A stretch of 64,000 nt of DNA from Kudoa neothunni (lineage: Eukaryota > Cnidaria). The stretch spans positions 10,106,001-10,170,000 of the forward strand of contig OZ199840.1 in assembly GCA_964304625.1 (NCBI GenBank), written 5' to 3'. The notes under the pieces are model-generated. The model was not told where the DNA came from. It was given only the letters and a program-made list of their open reading frames with translations, and made no database searches. The position numbers and the translations under genes were made by a program. Each line of letters starts with the position of its first letter. Position 1 is the first letter of the stretch. Below are positions 1 to 11,950 of this stretch, in pieces.

Positions 1-974
1 TTAAAACTTACATTTTGGGGAAATTTTGGTATATATTAAGATAAAATGGTGTAGAATTATAAATAATGTTTTTTAATTTTTTCTTATTAAGTTAACCGCT
101 GGAAAATTTACTTATAATTTTTATAGGTTTAAATTAAATTAATATAGGTTTTCCAAAAAAATAAATGAGTCGATAATGATCCAATAAAACTTTTTCTCTA
201 TGAAAAAGGTCACGAAAATTGTAAAATATTTTTCATATTTAATCATGTATCTTATTCTGACAAAAAATAAAATTAAATATTTACGAATAATGTAATAACA
301 CAAGAATTTAATGTTCTCGAGTTTTTTAAGAAATTTTCTCTAATAGGACAAGTTTTTCTTGTTTCCACATTATCAATGAACTGGCGATAACCTGGTTCGT
401 ATGCTGTTAACGTTGTACGAATTAGTTCCGTCAGGTGTTTGTTTGTGAGGTAGGGATCCGCAATACCTCGATTTTACAAATATCATCGTCGAATAAATAA
501 TTTCACAACAATAAGTTTTATCTAAGATAGAAACATGTTTGAGGAAGATTTCTTTTAATTTTGAATATTTAGTTTCTGGAACGTATTTCCACAATTCATT
601 TAGTGGGTTGGAATTATGAATCATGTTTAAAGCCTTAATGAATGTTTTATTCATTCGATATCTATCAATTTGGTAATAGATAAACGCTAGTTCTAATTGT
701 ATTTCCTAATGAAACTAGTGATAATTCAAATTTTCATCAAATAATATAACTATATGGTAGGTTGTAACTGTGTTTTCTAATCAAAAATATTATCTAGTTT
801 AAGATTAAAGATTTAATTTCTTCGCCTGATTAAATAGTTAAAACATTTCACTTTGCTGAATTAACGTTCTGGTTGAATTAGGAAAAATATTACTAGAAAA
901 AATTTTTTCAAGAGCCACACCATAACTTTCAAAAAGCCACTTGTGGCTTGAAAGCCATGATTTGGTCATCCCTG
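1..974 (-). mobile_element. hAT transposon, right-hand part (first copy)
   Basis: This is the same sequence as 13237-14210, where the whole element can be seen; here the window begins inside it. The minus-strand reading 373-654 matches the C-terminal dimerisation region of hAT transposases, with a KLKEIFLKHVSIL segment, a TYCCE motif and a STMIFVKSRY motif in the usual order. The right terminal inverted repeat ends at 974 (rc begins CAGGGATGACCAAATC). Only this C-terminal part of the transposase is readable, so the element is decayed. Confidence 0.7.
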
Positions 975-981
975 ATATATA

Positions 982-2770
982 CAGTAGGTAACCGATTTTC
1001 CATAACTTTCTGCGCATGTTAAAATTAAAAAATTTACTTATTTTAAAGAAATTCATTTCATTTATACATTCATCTCCTTTTATCGAAATAATATGTTATT
1101 TAATGTTACTTTTATTTAAATTTTTAAAGACGTATGTCGTAATTTTATCGTCTTAACTCATTATTGAGTCTAGATAATTAATTCCCCTCTGTCGTGTATT
1201 TATTCTGCCTGTTTAAAAATTTAAATACATCTTTTTTTGATAAAAATTCTGCCACTTCTAAATCTTCAGTTTCAGAATCCGCTGATTCAACGATCAAAGG
1301 AGCAAGCTTGTCAAAGTGTTTTGATGTAGGCATAATGACACTCCCTTTAATAATCACGGAATTTCCAGCTGAGATTTATTGCCCAAATTAATATTTAATG
1401 AACGCTGGTATTTATCGGCTGCAGGAAACTCACATTTTCTGAATCAGTTAAATACAATATCCTTTGAAACATCGTCCCATTATTTATAATTAGGAACAAA
1501 GTTTGAAGCATACCTTTTGAGGATGTGTTTATATCACAGCTAACTACAGCAACATGGTTTTCTACTAAACTGTTTTTGTAGTTTGCTTTGAATTTGAAAG
1601 TGATTCCATGGTCTAATAGTTGCAAAACACTAGTTGAATTTTTTGTAAGGAATATAAGAGAGATATTGGATAAATGAATTTAGGCGTGGCAAGTGACATT
1701 ATTAAGAAGTAGTAAACTCTCTTGCACGTAGTTCTGAATACATTGTTAAAATTAGAAAGATATTTGTTAGATGTTTCCCTAGTCATCCATTTTTTCCTGC
1801 TTGATTTGTATTTAACTAGAAATGTTTTATTTAGCATTTTTAAAACAACATGGTTTTTGTGATTTCCAGTTACAAGAGATTAAATGCAACCTCCAGACAT
1901 AGATTCATGCCACAAAACAGTAACTATTTTTTTAGATTTTCCCCCCTTTGAGTTTTTTTCTCTCGACGAAACGTAGAATTAAAAACAATGGACCTCTATG
2001 TTGTTAATAAAATAGTGCAGTTTCGTCAAGGTTATAAATACAGTTATCGTTGTTACCTTTGACTTAGTGATTCATTTTAGATTGCCAACTTTCTACAAAA
2101 TTTTAATCAACATAAGCAGCATCACCATAAGCAGTGATATGTTTAAATTAAATCATGATTTAAAACCAAGAAATCAATCATGGGTCATTACTGCGTTTAA
2201 GTTCAATTTTTTTGTCAATTGGTTTCTTCTATATATGATATCATGATCAGATAGTTAAATTTTTTTATCTCAAGTGATTCACACAGTCATATACCAAAGT
2301 ATCGAGGTCGTTATTTGAACACTGTTTAAAATTTTTTCTCTCTGAAGAAGCCAAGCCAGTTATAAGATAAAACTATATCTTTCTTCCTAATCAAGATGAT
2401 ATCTAGAGTAGAAATAGAAAGGATCTTAAATTTATTAAAAGTAGTAATTTTGCACTCCTGTTTAGTATACTTTAAAAAAATCAGTAAATTTATATTTTAG
2501 TTTTAGTTTTATTATTTCCTCATTTTTAACTTTTTCAGACATTATAAATGTAAAAAAAGGCACAACACTAAATCCGCCTAGAGCTGAAAAATTACGGAGA
2601 ATCATTAATCGCTAATAATGTGAAAACCCCCACGTTTAAATGTTCAATTTTTAAAATTTTTGTAAATTATTATTGAAATCTAAAAGTAAAATCAAATATA
2701 TGGTCTAAAATATTAAAACAATATTCTAATGGAAGAAAGTCCGAAGTTACCGAAACTCGGTTACCTACTG
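982..2770 (-). mobile_element. Tigger/pogo-like DNA transposon (decayed, first copy)
   Basis: The ends carry matching terminal inverted repeats, CAGTAGGTAACCGA at 982 and its reverse complement ending at 2770, each next to a TA dinucleotide, as expected of the Tc1/mariner superfamily. Minus-strand pieces read as a Tigger transposase in correct order: AYGDAAYVD and VESWQSKMNH followed by YNLDETALFY (the DDE_1 first Asp motif) near 2020-2140, KKWMTRETSNKYLSNF near 1740-1800, and LDHGITFKFKANYKNSL near 1570-1610. The frame is interrupted by several stops and shifts, so it cannot make a transposase. Its left end abuts the hAT element. Confidence 0.8.
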
Positions 2771-3071
2771 TATATATATAATAGATAATAATCATTATTT
2801 AATACTAATATTCCTAACTCAAGTAAAAGGTTATATTTCCCGCAATCTTAAAGATAACGTTAAATTATACAAAATATGTTTCCATAATTATGAGAAAATC
2901 TATTATGATGTATTTAATAATATTTTAGGTTTCAATTATTTTAACGTATAAAAACACTAAAAATAATTATTCTATTCAGAAAATCGAACAATAGTTGGCA
3001 CCAAGTAACAAATAAGGATCTCTTTACATATTTCTTATTTAATAATAAATTTCTACTGCATTTTTAATATA

Positions 3072-5024
3072 CAGTAGTACAGGGATACTACGCACTTTTT
3101 GAGACAAACCTTTTAGGTGCGTAATATCCCTGAAGTACGCAGTATCCATGTTAGCGCGTGGTCGTATTTTGTATTCAAAAATTACATTTTCTTTCTTATG
3201 TTAATGATAAATCGTAGATTTTCATACAAAGTTGAATGTTAAACAAAAACAATAAATATCGAATAAGTACATTATAATTATTCTAAAATATGTACATTTT
3301 TTTAAATAGTCAGCTATTTTATCATTCGTTTACGAACCGTGTCTTATTTTACAGATGGAGAAGTTCAGTTTTATTTTACTTTCCAACACAGGTAAGACAT
3401 GAATAAAAATATTTTCTCTTAATTTATTTTAATGCCCAATGACTTCATTCATGGAACTAATGATGCTAGTTTTTTACATAATTTTCATCAGTAAACGATT
3501 TATTCATTGCGTCGACTTCATTATTTATTGTGTTAACATGTTTAGCTTCTGGACCTTTAAATGAAGTAATTTCATCTATATTAACCTGAACCTTCAGTTT
3601 ATTTTTTCTAAGGATTTACTCCAATCGAAAGAATAATGCCTCCTGACCCACAAATTATTAACAAGAATGGTTTTTAAAACTGATTTTGATTGTTCCTTCA
3701 CTCATTAACTTCCATACTTCTTTCATCATGTGCATATCAAAAAGTAAATCTGGTGGATCATTATTTAAATTTTTATCAAAAATACTAATGGAATTAACAG
3801 CAACTTTATTTATCAAATAATTCGTCAGACGATTTTTGTAAATGTATTAAACACCGTTAATAATTCCTTGATCTGATTGTTGCAATACGCTGGTTGTTTC
3901 TTGTGGGGTAAAAACTGAGTTGAATATTTGAAAAATTTAGCGTGATATGAGCTGGGATATTTTTACTTAATCATATGATTCTTCTTTTACAGTGAAAAGT
4001 TTCAGATTTATACCGTCGGATATTTTGAAAAAATAAAGTCTTCTTATTAGTTTAATAGGGGTGCGAGAGGTCTTATATTTTGCGCAAGCACTAAGGTTTT
4101 TCATTATTGCGAATTATTAATAAGAGTCTTTTTTCTGACATCGAGTAGATCACAACAATTGTTACTTCCTCTTCGATTTTGTTAGAACCGCGCAAATTTT
4201 CCTCCATTTCAAATGGATAAAAATAAATTAAATTTCACACAGAGATGTAAATTTAAATGATATTTTACCTTATTCTGCTGGAAAAATAGCCCAGTTTCAT
4301 CCAAATTAAAAATATCATTTGGACCATAATTTTCGATCAATTTTAACTGTTGATCTTTCCAAGAGAAAATTATTTCAGGGACAGCATTCCTGGATTCACC
4401 TATGAATTTGTTATTTTCAACCCAATTCTCGAAGAAAATCCTTAAAACCAACCTTAGAAATTGTGTTTTAACTTCATATGAATAATTATGTACCTTTTTA
4501 ATTATATCATCCTGAGAGAGTTCGATATAACATGATCTCATTGGCTCAGTCCGCTCTCTAACTTTAGAATCTAAAATGTTGAAATTATCTTTTATTGAAA
4601 TTTCTTTGCTGTGATATAGGTCCCCGGTGTTATAATCTTCCAGAATAATGTTCTTTTTTTAATATTATGCTGTTTAAAGCAGATTTCGATTTTAATTCAA
4701 ATTTCTCAACGGTTTTAAATTTTGAGGCGCTGAATTTTTTAATATCACCATAATAGTTTATTATTTTTACTTTATTATCTAATTATCGATACTTTTCATA
4801 TTTCTTAAATGGGTACTAACTATGTCGTTGGATTAAATTGGGGGATTTTTAGTGCGTAGTAATCATGCAGTCAAATTTTCTCTGAATCTGGGTCATATTT
4901 TCGAAAATAATTTCGCTTGATTAAGAATTTTTAAGTATTTATTACTAAAAATAGCAATGCTGTGAATTTTTATTAGGAATCCTTGCCATAATATCAAGAA
5001 GCGCGTAGTACCCCCGCACAACTG
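3072..5024 (-). mobile_element. Tigger/pogo-like DNA transposon, second family (decayed, first copy)
   Basis: Terminal inverted repeats CAGTAGTACAGGGATACTAC (3072) and CAGTTGTGCGGGGGTACTAC (reverse complement, ending 5024) are flanked by TA on both sides (3070-3071 and 5025-5026). The minus-strand reading at 4209-4541 holds ENYGPNDIFNLDETGLFFQQ, the DDE_1 catalytic Asp region of Tigger transposases. Near 3800-3900 the minus strand reads QETTSVLQQSDQGIINGV, matching the LQPLDQGII region. The TIR differs from that of the neighbouring element, so this is a separate family. It is broken in several places. Confidence 0.82.
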
Positions 5025-5372
5025 TACTTATTTTGGAACCACAAAATAAATTTTCGATAATTATTTTGAATTTTTATTATACTATAATAATAAATTATTT
5101 GGAAAATAAATAGGAAAAGATTAGTTGATTAAATGACGTTATTCATTGTATTTAACTATTTCTAATATTTTTTTTTTAAATAATTTATTGACAAACATTA
5201 AAATACATGGGTATTTGATTTCTAATTCCTCTATTCAAGCTCATTCTCTGTTGTCACCTAATTCACCATATATGAATTAATCGGAACCAACTAAATGGCA
5301 ACGACTATTAAATAATTAAGACAATACATAGTTAATATAATCTTGTTATTCGCTGAGTATTAATTTTTTACT

Positions 5373-6649
5373 ATGGCGAAACTACATTTTCTATTTATCA
5401 CATTTTCGTTGTTTTTCCGTAACATTATCACATGTAAATAATTTATGTTAAAATTTCAATTTCTCATCTCTATTTAGTCAAAGCACTAGACTATTATAAA
5501 CTGGATTCTGGTGAGTTCCCCTATCAAAAGGATGGTAAAATAAATGTCACCAATATACTCACCAGATTCTATGTAAAGGAAGATGGCACCTGCCAAAAAT
5601 TTTATTATAAAGGAAGTGGTGGTAACACCAATAATTTCGGAACTGAGCATGAATGTCTGGAACATTGTAAACGATAACGCTTGTGACGGATATTTAATTC
5701 GAATCTTAGTGGCTGAGCTCACTAAATGGGAAACTCTTGAAGGTTGCAAGGAAGGATATATTTCGGAAGGTCCATGTACTAAAGAGGCCGTTACAAGATA
5801 CGGCTATGTTGCTAATTCAAAAACTTGTAATTCGTTTGAGTACAAGGGATGTGGTGGAAACAATAATCGATTCATACAAGAAGATGACTGCAAAAAAGCA
5901 TGTGAAGGTAGAACAATTTAAAAAAAAATTTTAATATTTTTTAGTTGATAATGAAAATAAGGCGCCAAACTCATACGATTGCGCTCTTCCGCCAAAACAC
6001 CCCATAAGCAACGAGGTTAAAATTGCCATCGTTAAGTCACAAGATAGCACACAAACAAAATGTTACTATGCCATTGTTGATAAGGAAGAAACTAGAGGAA
6101 TATTCCCTTCATTCAGCAAGTGTCTTACAACCTGCTACCGTATATTTTAAATAAATATTTATTTTCTATTTATTTATATTAGCAAATGGTCAGATTGGGG
6201 CTTGCTCAAAAAATGTACCCCATCAAGAAACTACTGCTAATGGAGACTTAGTTGTAAAATTTTACTACAAGAACACTGATCAAACGTGTTTGCCATTCCT
6301 TACCTACCAATCATCGGATTCATTTAACCCAGCTAATAACTATTTTAATACAGAAGAAGAATGTATGAGCTACTGCCCAGTCTCTGAAGGTAACATTCTT
6401 TAATATAGAGTATATATCACTACAGAAATAGATAAAATAAGAGAGATGACATTTCGAATAACTAAGGATGCCTGTAATTTAGCAGCTGCTCCGACAGCGT
6501 CTGGATCGCTTACTAGTGTAACTAAATGGTATTACGACAAAACTACCGATTCTCCAAAGTGTATAAGCATGAGTCATGGGGGAGTGGGAGACACTTCCGG
6601 ACTTTTCGATACTGAAATTGAATGCAAAAATTTGTGTGGAAACGTTTAA
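5373..6649 (+). CDS. Secreted five-domain Kunitz-type protein A (first copy)
   Basis: Six exons: 5373-5433, 5478-5666, 5710-5907, 5945-6139, 6183-6389, 6432-6649, all joined by phase-1 GT..AG introns of 37-44 nt, giving 355 residues. Exon 1 is a signal peptide (MAKLHFLFITFSLFFRNIIT). Each later exon is one Kunitz-like domain. Domain 2 is canonical with six Cys (GPC, YKGCGGNNNRF, DDCKKAC). Domain 1 keeps only Cys3 and Cys5 after splicing, and domains 3-5 keep Cys1, 3, 5 and 6 but lack Cys2 and Cys4, so the Cys2-Cys4 bridge is gone. The residue after Cys2 in domain 2 (P1 in protease inhibitors) is Thr followed by Lys, not the Lys/Arg of trypsin inhibitors. Function as an inhibitor is therefore uncertain; secretion is well supported. 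All internal exons are multiples of three. Confidence 0.85.
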
Positions 6650-8335
6650 TGAAAAGCTTTCAATATTTGTCTCATCGCCTTCAACTATCTTTATAAATTG
6701 TAGTGACAGTCGTCTTACCATTAAATTCTATTGTCTTATGAACTCTCTTCCTTCAAAAATAACGAATGCATCAGTGATACAAATATTGCTAAAATTTTTT
6801 CTTTATCACATCAATTCATGTATTAAAGTAAAAAGTTTCTTCTTTAATATGAAGAAGTGTTAACATTATAATACAAATATAAGAAACTAAAGCAATATTT
6901 CTTTTTATAAATAAATGAATCTTAGAAAAATAATAATTCTTGTTTAGAGTAGAGTTCATGTATGATCGAAGTTAATTAACTATGTATACAATCAATCACT
7001 ATAATCATTCTTTTTAATATTTTTTCTTCTCATTACCATAATAATCTACATTTGGTATCAATTTATTAAGTAAAATATCCCATCTTACAATTTTTTAAAT
7101 TTATTGACGGCATCATACAGATTATGGTTAAATCCTTCTTAAATGAAAATCTGTATTGTGGTAAAAATATATTTATTACATGTTTAATAACTCACCATAA
7201 CAATATGTATAATAATTCGACCCAGATAAATAAAACTTAATAAATATAATTTATGAATCGTAAGCAATTAAAAAGAATAATTCTAAGCAACTGTTCAAAA
7301 CTTATTGATGGGATACCTCATTTTAATATAAAATGAAAAATGGCACAATGATTTTTAAATAATTTTAATTTAGTATTAATTTTTTTTTATTCTGACTAAT
7401 GTTTATACACTTTTTAGTGACAAAATTTTAAGTTTTTATGACAAACAGTTACACAATTGTATTTAAATAAAATTGCATATGTTATTCATAATTATTATTA
7501 AAATGACTAATAGTAAAAACAATAATCAAACCTATTCGGAATAGATTAAATTGAATGAATACGATTTATTGTAATTTAGCGCATTAAATAATGTTGCAGC
7601 AATTAATTTAGAAACTAGACCAATAAGTGGTAATGTAAATACTTAATATCCTCAAAATCCTGATATTTTTCACCTTAATTGGATACTCGAGAACATTTAT
7701 TTGCATTTAGAGATATTTTTATTTATTATTTGTCTTCGATACTTGAATACAGAAGGGGGAAATATTCATTTAAGTAACAAATAAATGATTTAATGAACGA
7801 TTTTAATTCAAAGGTATTATAGTCAAAATATTTGATGAGTATTGTTTTCGTCATATTTTAAATAAACCTTTTTTATAGTTTTATAAGGACAACCAAAAGA
7901 CAGTATACCTTTTTTATTTAAATTTACTTAGTTTATATATAAACTAAAAATTAGAGAAGTTGTTTAAAATAATATTTTGTTGAATAATAATTTAATAGCC
8001 GGAAAATTTGTATTTGGACAATAATTGACTACCTACTTTTATTTTTCAGATAATTATTATAATGGCAATGGAAACAATTGTATATAAGAAATACAGTACA
8101 AACTAGATGGAATGTAAAAATGTGTGATATATTTGTATTAAATAACGAAAAGTGTTCAATGATAACATGGTCAGAGTTATTCGGGATTCTCGTATAGAAG
8201 ATTATTCTATATTATCTACAGCTAAACCTTCGGTTTATAAATATGTCGGGAACTGTTAATTGAAACGATTTTTCATGAATAAATTTCTTAAATAATTTCC
8301 GTAATCTTGCTTTTGTAAAATCCTAATTTTTCAAC
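6650..8335. other. Intergenic, no gene seen (first copy)
   Basis: About 1.7 kb of AT-rich DNA between Kunitz genes A and B. Short open frames here have no recognisable domain. It would hold the 3' UTR of gene A and the promoter of gene B, but I could not place either from sequence alone. The same stretch recurs at 19885-21572. Confidence 0.6.
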
Positions 8336-9019
8336 ATGATAAGTAGTTGTTTTTTTTTCATTCTCAAATTACAACTTCTGGCTCACCGCACTGCTGCGTG
8401 TATTTTATTTTGGCGAATATATTAAACCTTGATTTTCTCGTAGTTAAAGCACTAGACTCTTATAAACTGGACTCTGGCGAATTCCCCTATCAAGAGAATG
8501 GTTCTACGGATTTCACAAAAATTCTCACCAGATTTTATGTAAAGGAAGATGGCACCTGTGACAAATTTTATTATAAGGGAAGTGGTGGTAATTCCAATAA
8601 TTTTGGGACTGAACATGAATGCTTGGAACATTGTAAATGAAATCTCTATTGATAATTATTTAATTCGAATCATAGTATCTGGTCTGTCTAAATGGGAAAC
8701 TCTTGGTGGTTGCAAGGAAGGATATACTTCCTCCGGTCCATGTACAAAGGCAGTTGCTACAAGATACGGTTTTGATGTCATTTCAAACACTTGTAAAGCC
8801 TTTGACTACAAGGGCTGTGGTGGTAACAATAATCGCTTTGAGTCTCTCGATGATTGCAAAAAAGCATGTGAAGGTAGAAAAATTTTTAAAAAATGTAATT
8901 ATTTTTTAGTTGACAAGGAAAATAAGGCGCCAAACACATATGACTGTGATCTTCCGCCAAAATACCCTATAACTGACGAGGTTAAAATTGCAATAGTAAA
9001 ATCACAAGAAACTAGATAT
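8336..9019 (+). CDS. Secreted Kunitz-type protein B, cut by assembly gap (first copy)
   Basis: Same gene as 21573-22853 but interrupted by the run of N inside exon 4 (third Kunitz domain). Visible are the signal peptide exon, degenerate domain 1 (GTCDKFYYKGSGGNSNNF, HECLEH), canonical domain 2 (GPCTKAVATRYGF, YKGCGGNNNRF, DDCKKAC) and the start of domain 3 (YDCDLPPKYPITDEVKIAIV). The remaining exons are missing only because of the gap, not because of any visible mutation. Confidence 0.8.
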
Positions 9020-9219
9020 NNNNNNNNNNNNNNNNNNNNNNNNNNNNNNNNNNNNNNNNNNNNNNNNNNNNNNNNNNNNNNNNNNNNNNNNNNNNNNNNN
9101 NNNNNNNNNNNNNNNNNNNNNNNNNNNNNNNNNNNNNNNNNNNNNNNNNNNNNNNNNNNNNNNNNNNNNNNNNNNNNNNNNNNNNNNNNNNNNNNNNNNN
9201 NNNNNNNNNNNNNNNNNNN
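9020..9219. other. Assembly gap of exactly 200 N
   Basis: A run of 200 N, a round number that suggests a scaffolding placeholder and not a measured distance. Gene B ends inside it on the left and gene C begins inside it on the right. Confidence 0.97.
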
Positions 9220-10444
9220 CTACTGCATGTATATCAATTTGAGTAGCGTATTAGTTCTCTACTTTCTTCTAGTCAAAGCACTTGACTCATATAAACTTGA
9301 CTCCGGCGAATTTCCTTTTCAGTCCAACGGTCAAACTGATGTTACCAAAATCCTTACCAGATTTTACGTGAAGGAGGACGGAACATGCGAAAAATTTTAT
9401 TATAAAGGAAGTGGTGGTAACTCCAATAACTTTGGAACTGAACATGAGTGCATGGATCACTGTAAATAATATCGATTGTGAAAGATATTTATTCCGTATT
9501 TTAGTGAAAGAACTTACTAAGTGGGAAACTCTCCAGGGATGTAAGGAAGGATACATTTCGAAAGGTCCATGCACCAAGACTGTTTCTAAATATGGCTATG
9601 AAGCTAGCACTGGAAGTTGCACACGATTTGATTATGGCGGTTGTGGTGGGAACAATAATCGATTTGAGAATGAAAACGATTGTAAAATAGCGTGCGAAGG
9701 TAAAAAATCGAGGAATATATTATATATATATGTTTTCATAGTCGATAATGATAATAAGGCTCCTAATAAATATGATTGTGATCTTGCACCAAAATATCCA
9801 GTAAGTGACGAGGTTAAAATTGCAATAGTTAAATCACAAGACAGTTCACAAACCAAGTGTCACTACGCCATTGTTGATAAGGCGGAAACAAGAGGAATAT
9901 TCCCTACTTTCAGCAAATGTCTCTCAACATGCTATGGTATGTTTTATAAATATGCATATAATATTTTTTTAGAAGAATCTAATCTGATTCAGGCATGTCA
10001 GAAGGAAATACCAGATCAGGATAATAGTAGTGGAAAAAATTTAGTTGTGAAGTTTTACTATAAGAAAACAGAAAAAGCATGTTTTACATTTCTTACAAGA
10101 GAAAAAAATTCAGGTTTTGAGGCGTCAACAAATTATTTCAATACAGAGGAAGAATGCATGAGCTACTGTCCAGTTGATGAAGGTAATAATATTGAACAAT
10201 TTAAATATATAACAAAAAATTAGATAAAATAAAAGAGATGACTTATCATGTATCCAGAGATATCTGCAGCATGACAACACCACCCAGTGCATCTGGATCA
10301 CTGACTGGCGTTACTAAATGGTATTACAATAAAAGCGCTAGCACTCCAGCATGCGAAAGCATGACTCACGGGGGAATTGGAGATATAAATGGTCTTTTTG
10401 ATTCTCTCGATGAATGTACTACTTTGTGTGGAAGTAGTTCATAA
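9220..10444 (+). CDS. Secreted five-domain Kunitz-type protein C (5' end in gap)
   Basis: Third paralogue of the cluster. The first visible bases (9220-9228) are the end of a signal-peptide exon whose start lies in the gap. Exon 2 begins at 9273 with the shared KALDSYKLDSGEFPFQ start. Domain 1 is degenerate (GTCEKFYYKGSGGNSNNF). Domain 2 is complete with six Cys (GPCTKTVSKYGY, YGGCGGNNNRF), Thr at the P1 position and the canonical BPTI-like spacing. Domains 3, 4 and 5 lack Cys2 and Cys4. The last domain ends TTLCGSSS before the stop at 10442-10444. Introns are 36-46 nt and phase 1, as in genes A and B. Protein sequence differs clearly from A and B, so this is a distinct gene. Confidence 0.83.
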
Positions 10445-11085
10445 AAAACGTAGACTTTTGTTCCTTTCATTTTTTTCATTTATATTTATAGAATTTGATA
10501 TTTTATTTAAAAAAATATTATTTTATTAAATAATGCTTAAATAACGTGACCAAAATTATAAAATTTTTCTAAGCTCTTCTTGGTAGTCCATATAATTAAA
10601 CTTTATTAGCTAAGCGACAAGTATTTTTTAAATGCGAAATATAGAAATCTCCATATTAATTAAAATTTAGGCATGTAAACTAATAATTCTTATCTTAAAT
10701 TTAGTAGTTGTGTTACTGCCAAAAATTAACAAGAATGTTGTAATCAAACATCATTGCTAGATCTAAGTTGTATTTTAGTTATTAATAACGTGGCAGGTAC
10801 TTTTTATCATAATTATTATTGTGGTTCTTTATATTATTTTACTATTTAAATTTATTCGTGAAAAATATTTTCAACTAAAAACGTTATTTTTATAGCTTCA
10901 TTTGATTGTGTAGAAAAAGTCTCGTTATTTAAACGTTACGTATCGTTTTCTACAAAACCGAATATCTTTGCTAATTGAATTGAATGTTATATATTATAAT
11001 TCGATACGGCAAGCAATAATTTAATAAATGGGACTATTTTACAGTATGTTATGAATTTTGACATTTTTCGTTAATTATCGAATAA
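10445..11085. other. Intergenic, no gene seen
   Basis: AT-rich spacer between Kunitz gene C and the Merlin transposase remnant. I see no coding pattern and no RNA gene. The left end of the Merlin element should lie here, but I could not identify its terminal repeat. Confidence 0.5.
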
Positions 11086-11950
11086 TTGCGCGGGATGGGA
11101 AGTTTTAGGAAATTATTCACCTTAGAGGACATCGACGATGTAAAAGTCTTTGATTTTGCATATTTTCGTGAAGATAATTTATATACAATTTATGTTTTGC
11201 ACCATCTTGGAACACTACAAAGCTACATGAAATGTTCGTGTGGCGCGGTAATGAAGATATCAACAAGAAAGTACAACCGTGATTACTACCAATTTAGATA
11301 TGAAAATTGCCAAAAATGATGCTCAGTAAGAAAAAATAGTGTTTTTGAATTATCCAAACTTCCTATATGGAAAGGTTTTCTTTTTGTGGTTTTCGTCATC
11401 CAGGACCTAACGGCTATTTACGAACCACTACAATTTTATTTCAAAATAGAGTCATATGTCATTGTTTTTGAATGGAAGAGTATTATTCACGACTTAATGG
11501 CTTCAAAACATGATGAAGAATCCAGAAAAATCGGGAGAGTAGGAGTTGTTGTACAGATCGATGAAACCGCCATCTCAAACAGAAAATACAATGTAGATAG
11601 AATATTGAAGAACCAGCAGTATTGGATGATAGACGGGATAGATGAAGATTATTACTGTTTCTTAAAAATTTCCCGTCTTAGAAATCAAAATGCTCTCGAG
11701 GGAACAATCATCCAAAATGTTGAAAACGGTTCGACAATATGGGTAGATGGTTGGGCTGGATATAATCGACTGGCCGATTTAGGGTTTGTTCATGAATAGG
11801 TGATCCATAAAAGGAGGTTTGTATCGAACGAAGGTGTTCATACTAATCGAATCGAAGCTACTTGAGGAGCTGTCAAACGCAAATACAGAAACGCGACCAA
11901 AAAAAGTCCGAGTAAACTTGCCGGGATAAATATCCGATTTATTGTTTAGA
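11086..11950 (+). mobile_element. Merlin (IS1016/ISXO2-like) DNA transposon, broken transposase
   Basis: The N-terminal part (11086-11319) has a zinc-ribbon with CSCG and ENCQK plus a following CSVRK. The main catalytic part (11386-11799) carries the ISXO2-like DDE motifs: VVVQIDETAISNRKY (first Asp) and IWVDGWAGYNRL (second Asp); the third acidic residue is in HTNRIEAT near 11840-11860. The order and spacing match Merlin transposases of animals. The frame is broken: a TGA follows ENCQK, a stop follows the second Asp region (GFVHE), and a TGA stands where Trp is expected after RIEAT. It is thus an inactive copy. It is unique in the window and lies outside the duplicated block. Confidence 0.85.

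Noticed and set aside
6479-6863. Open frames overlapping the last Kunitz exon
   Set aside because: They are other-frame shadows of domain 5 and its 3' flank.
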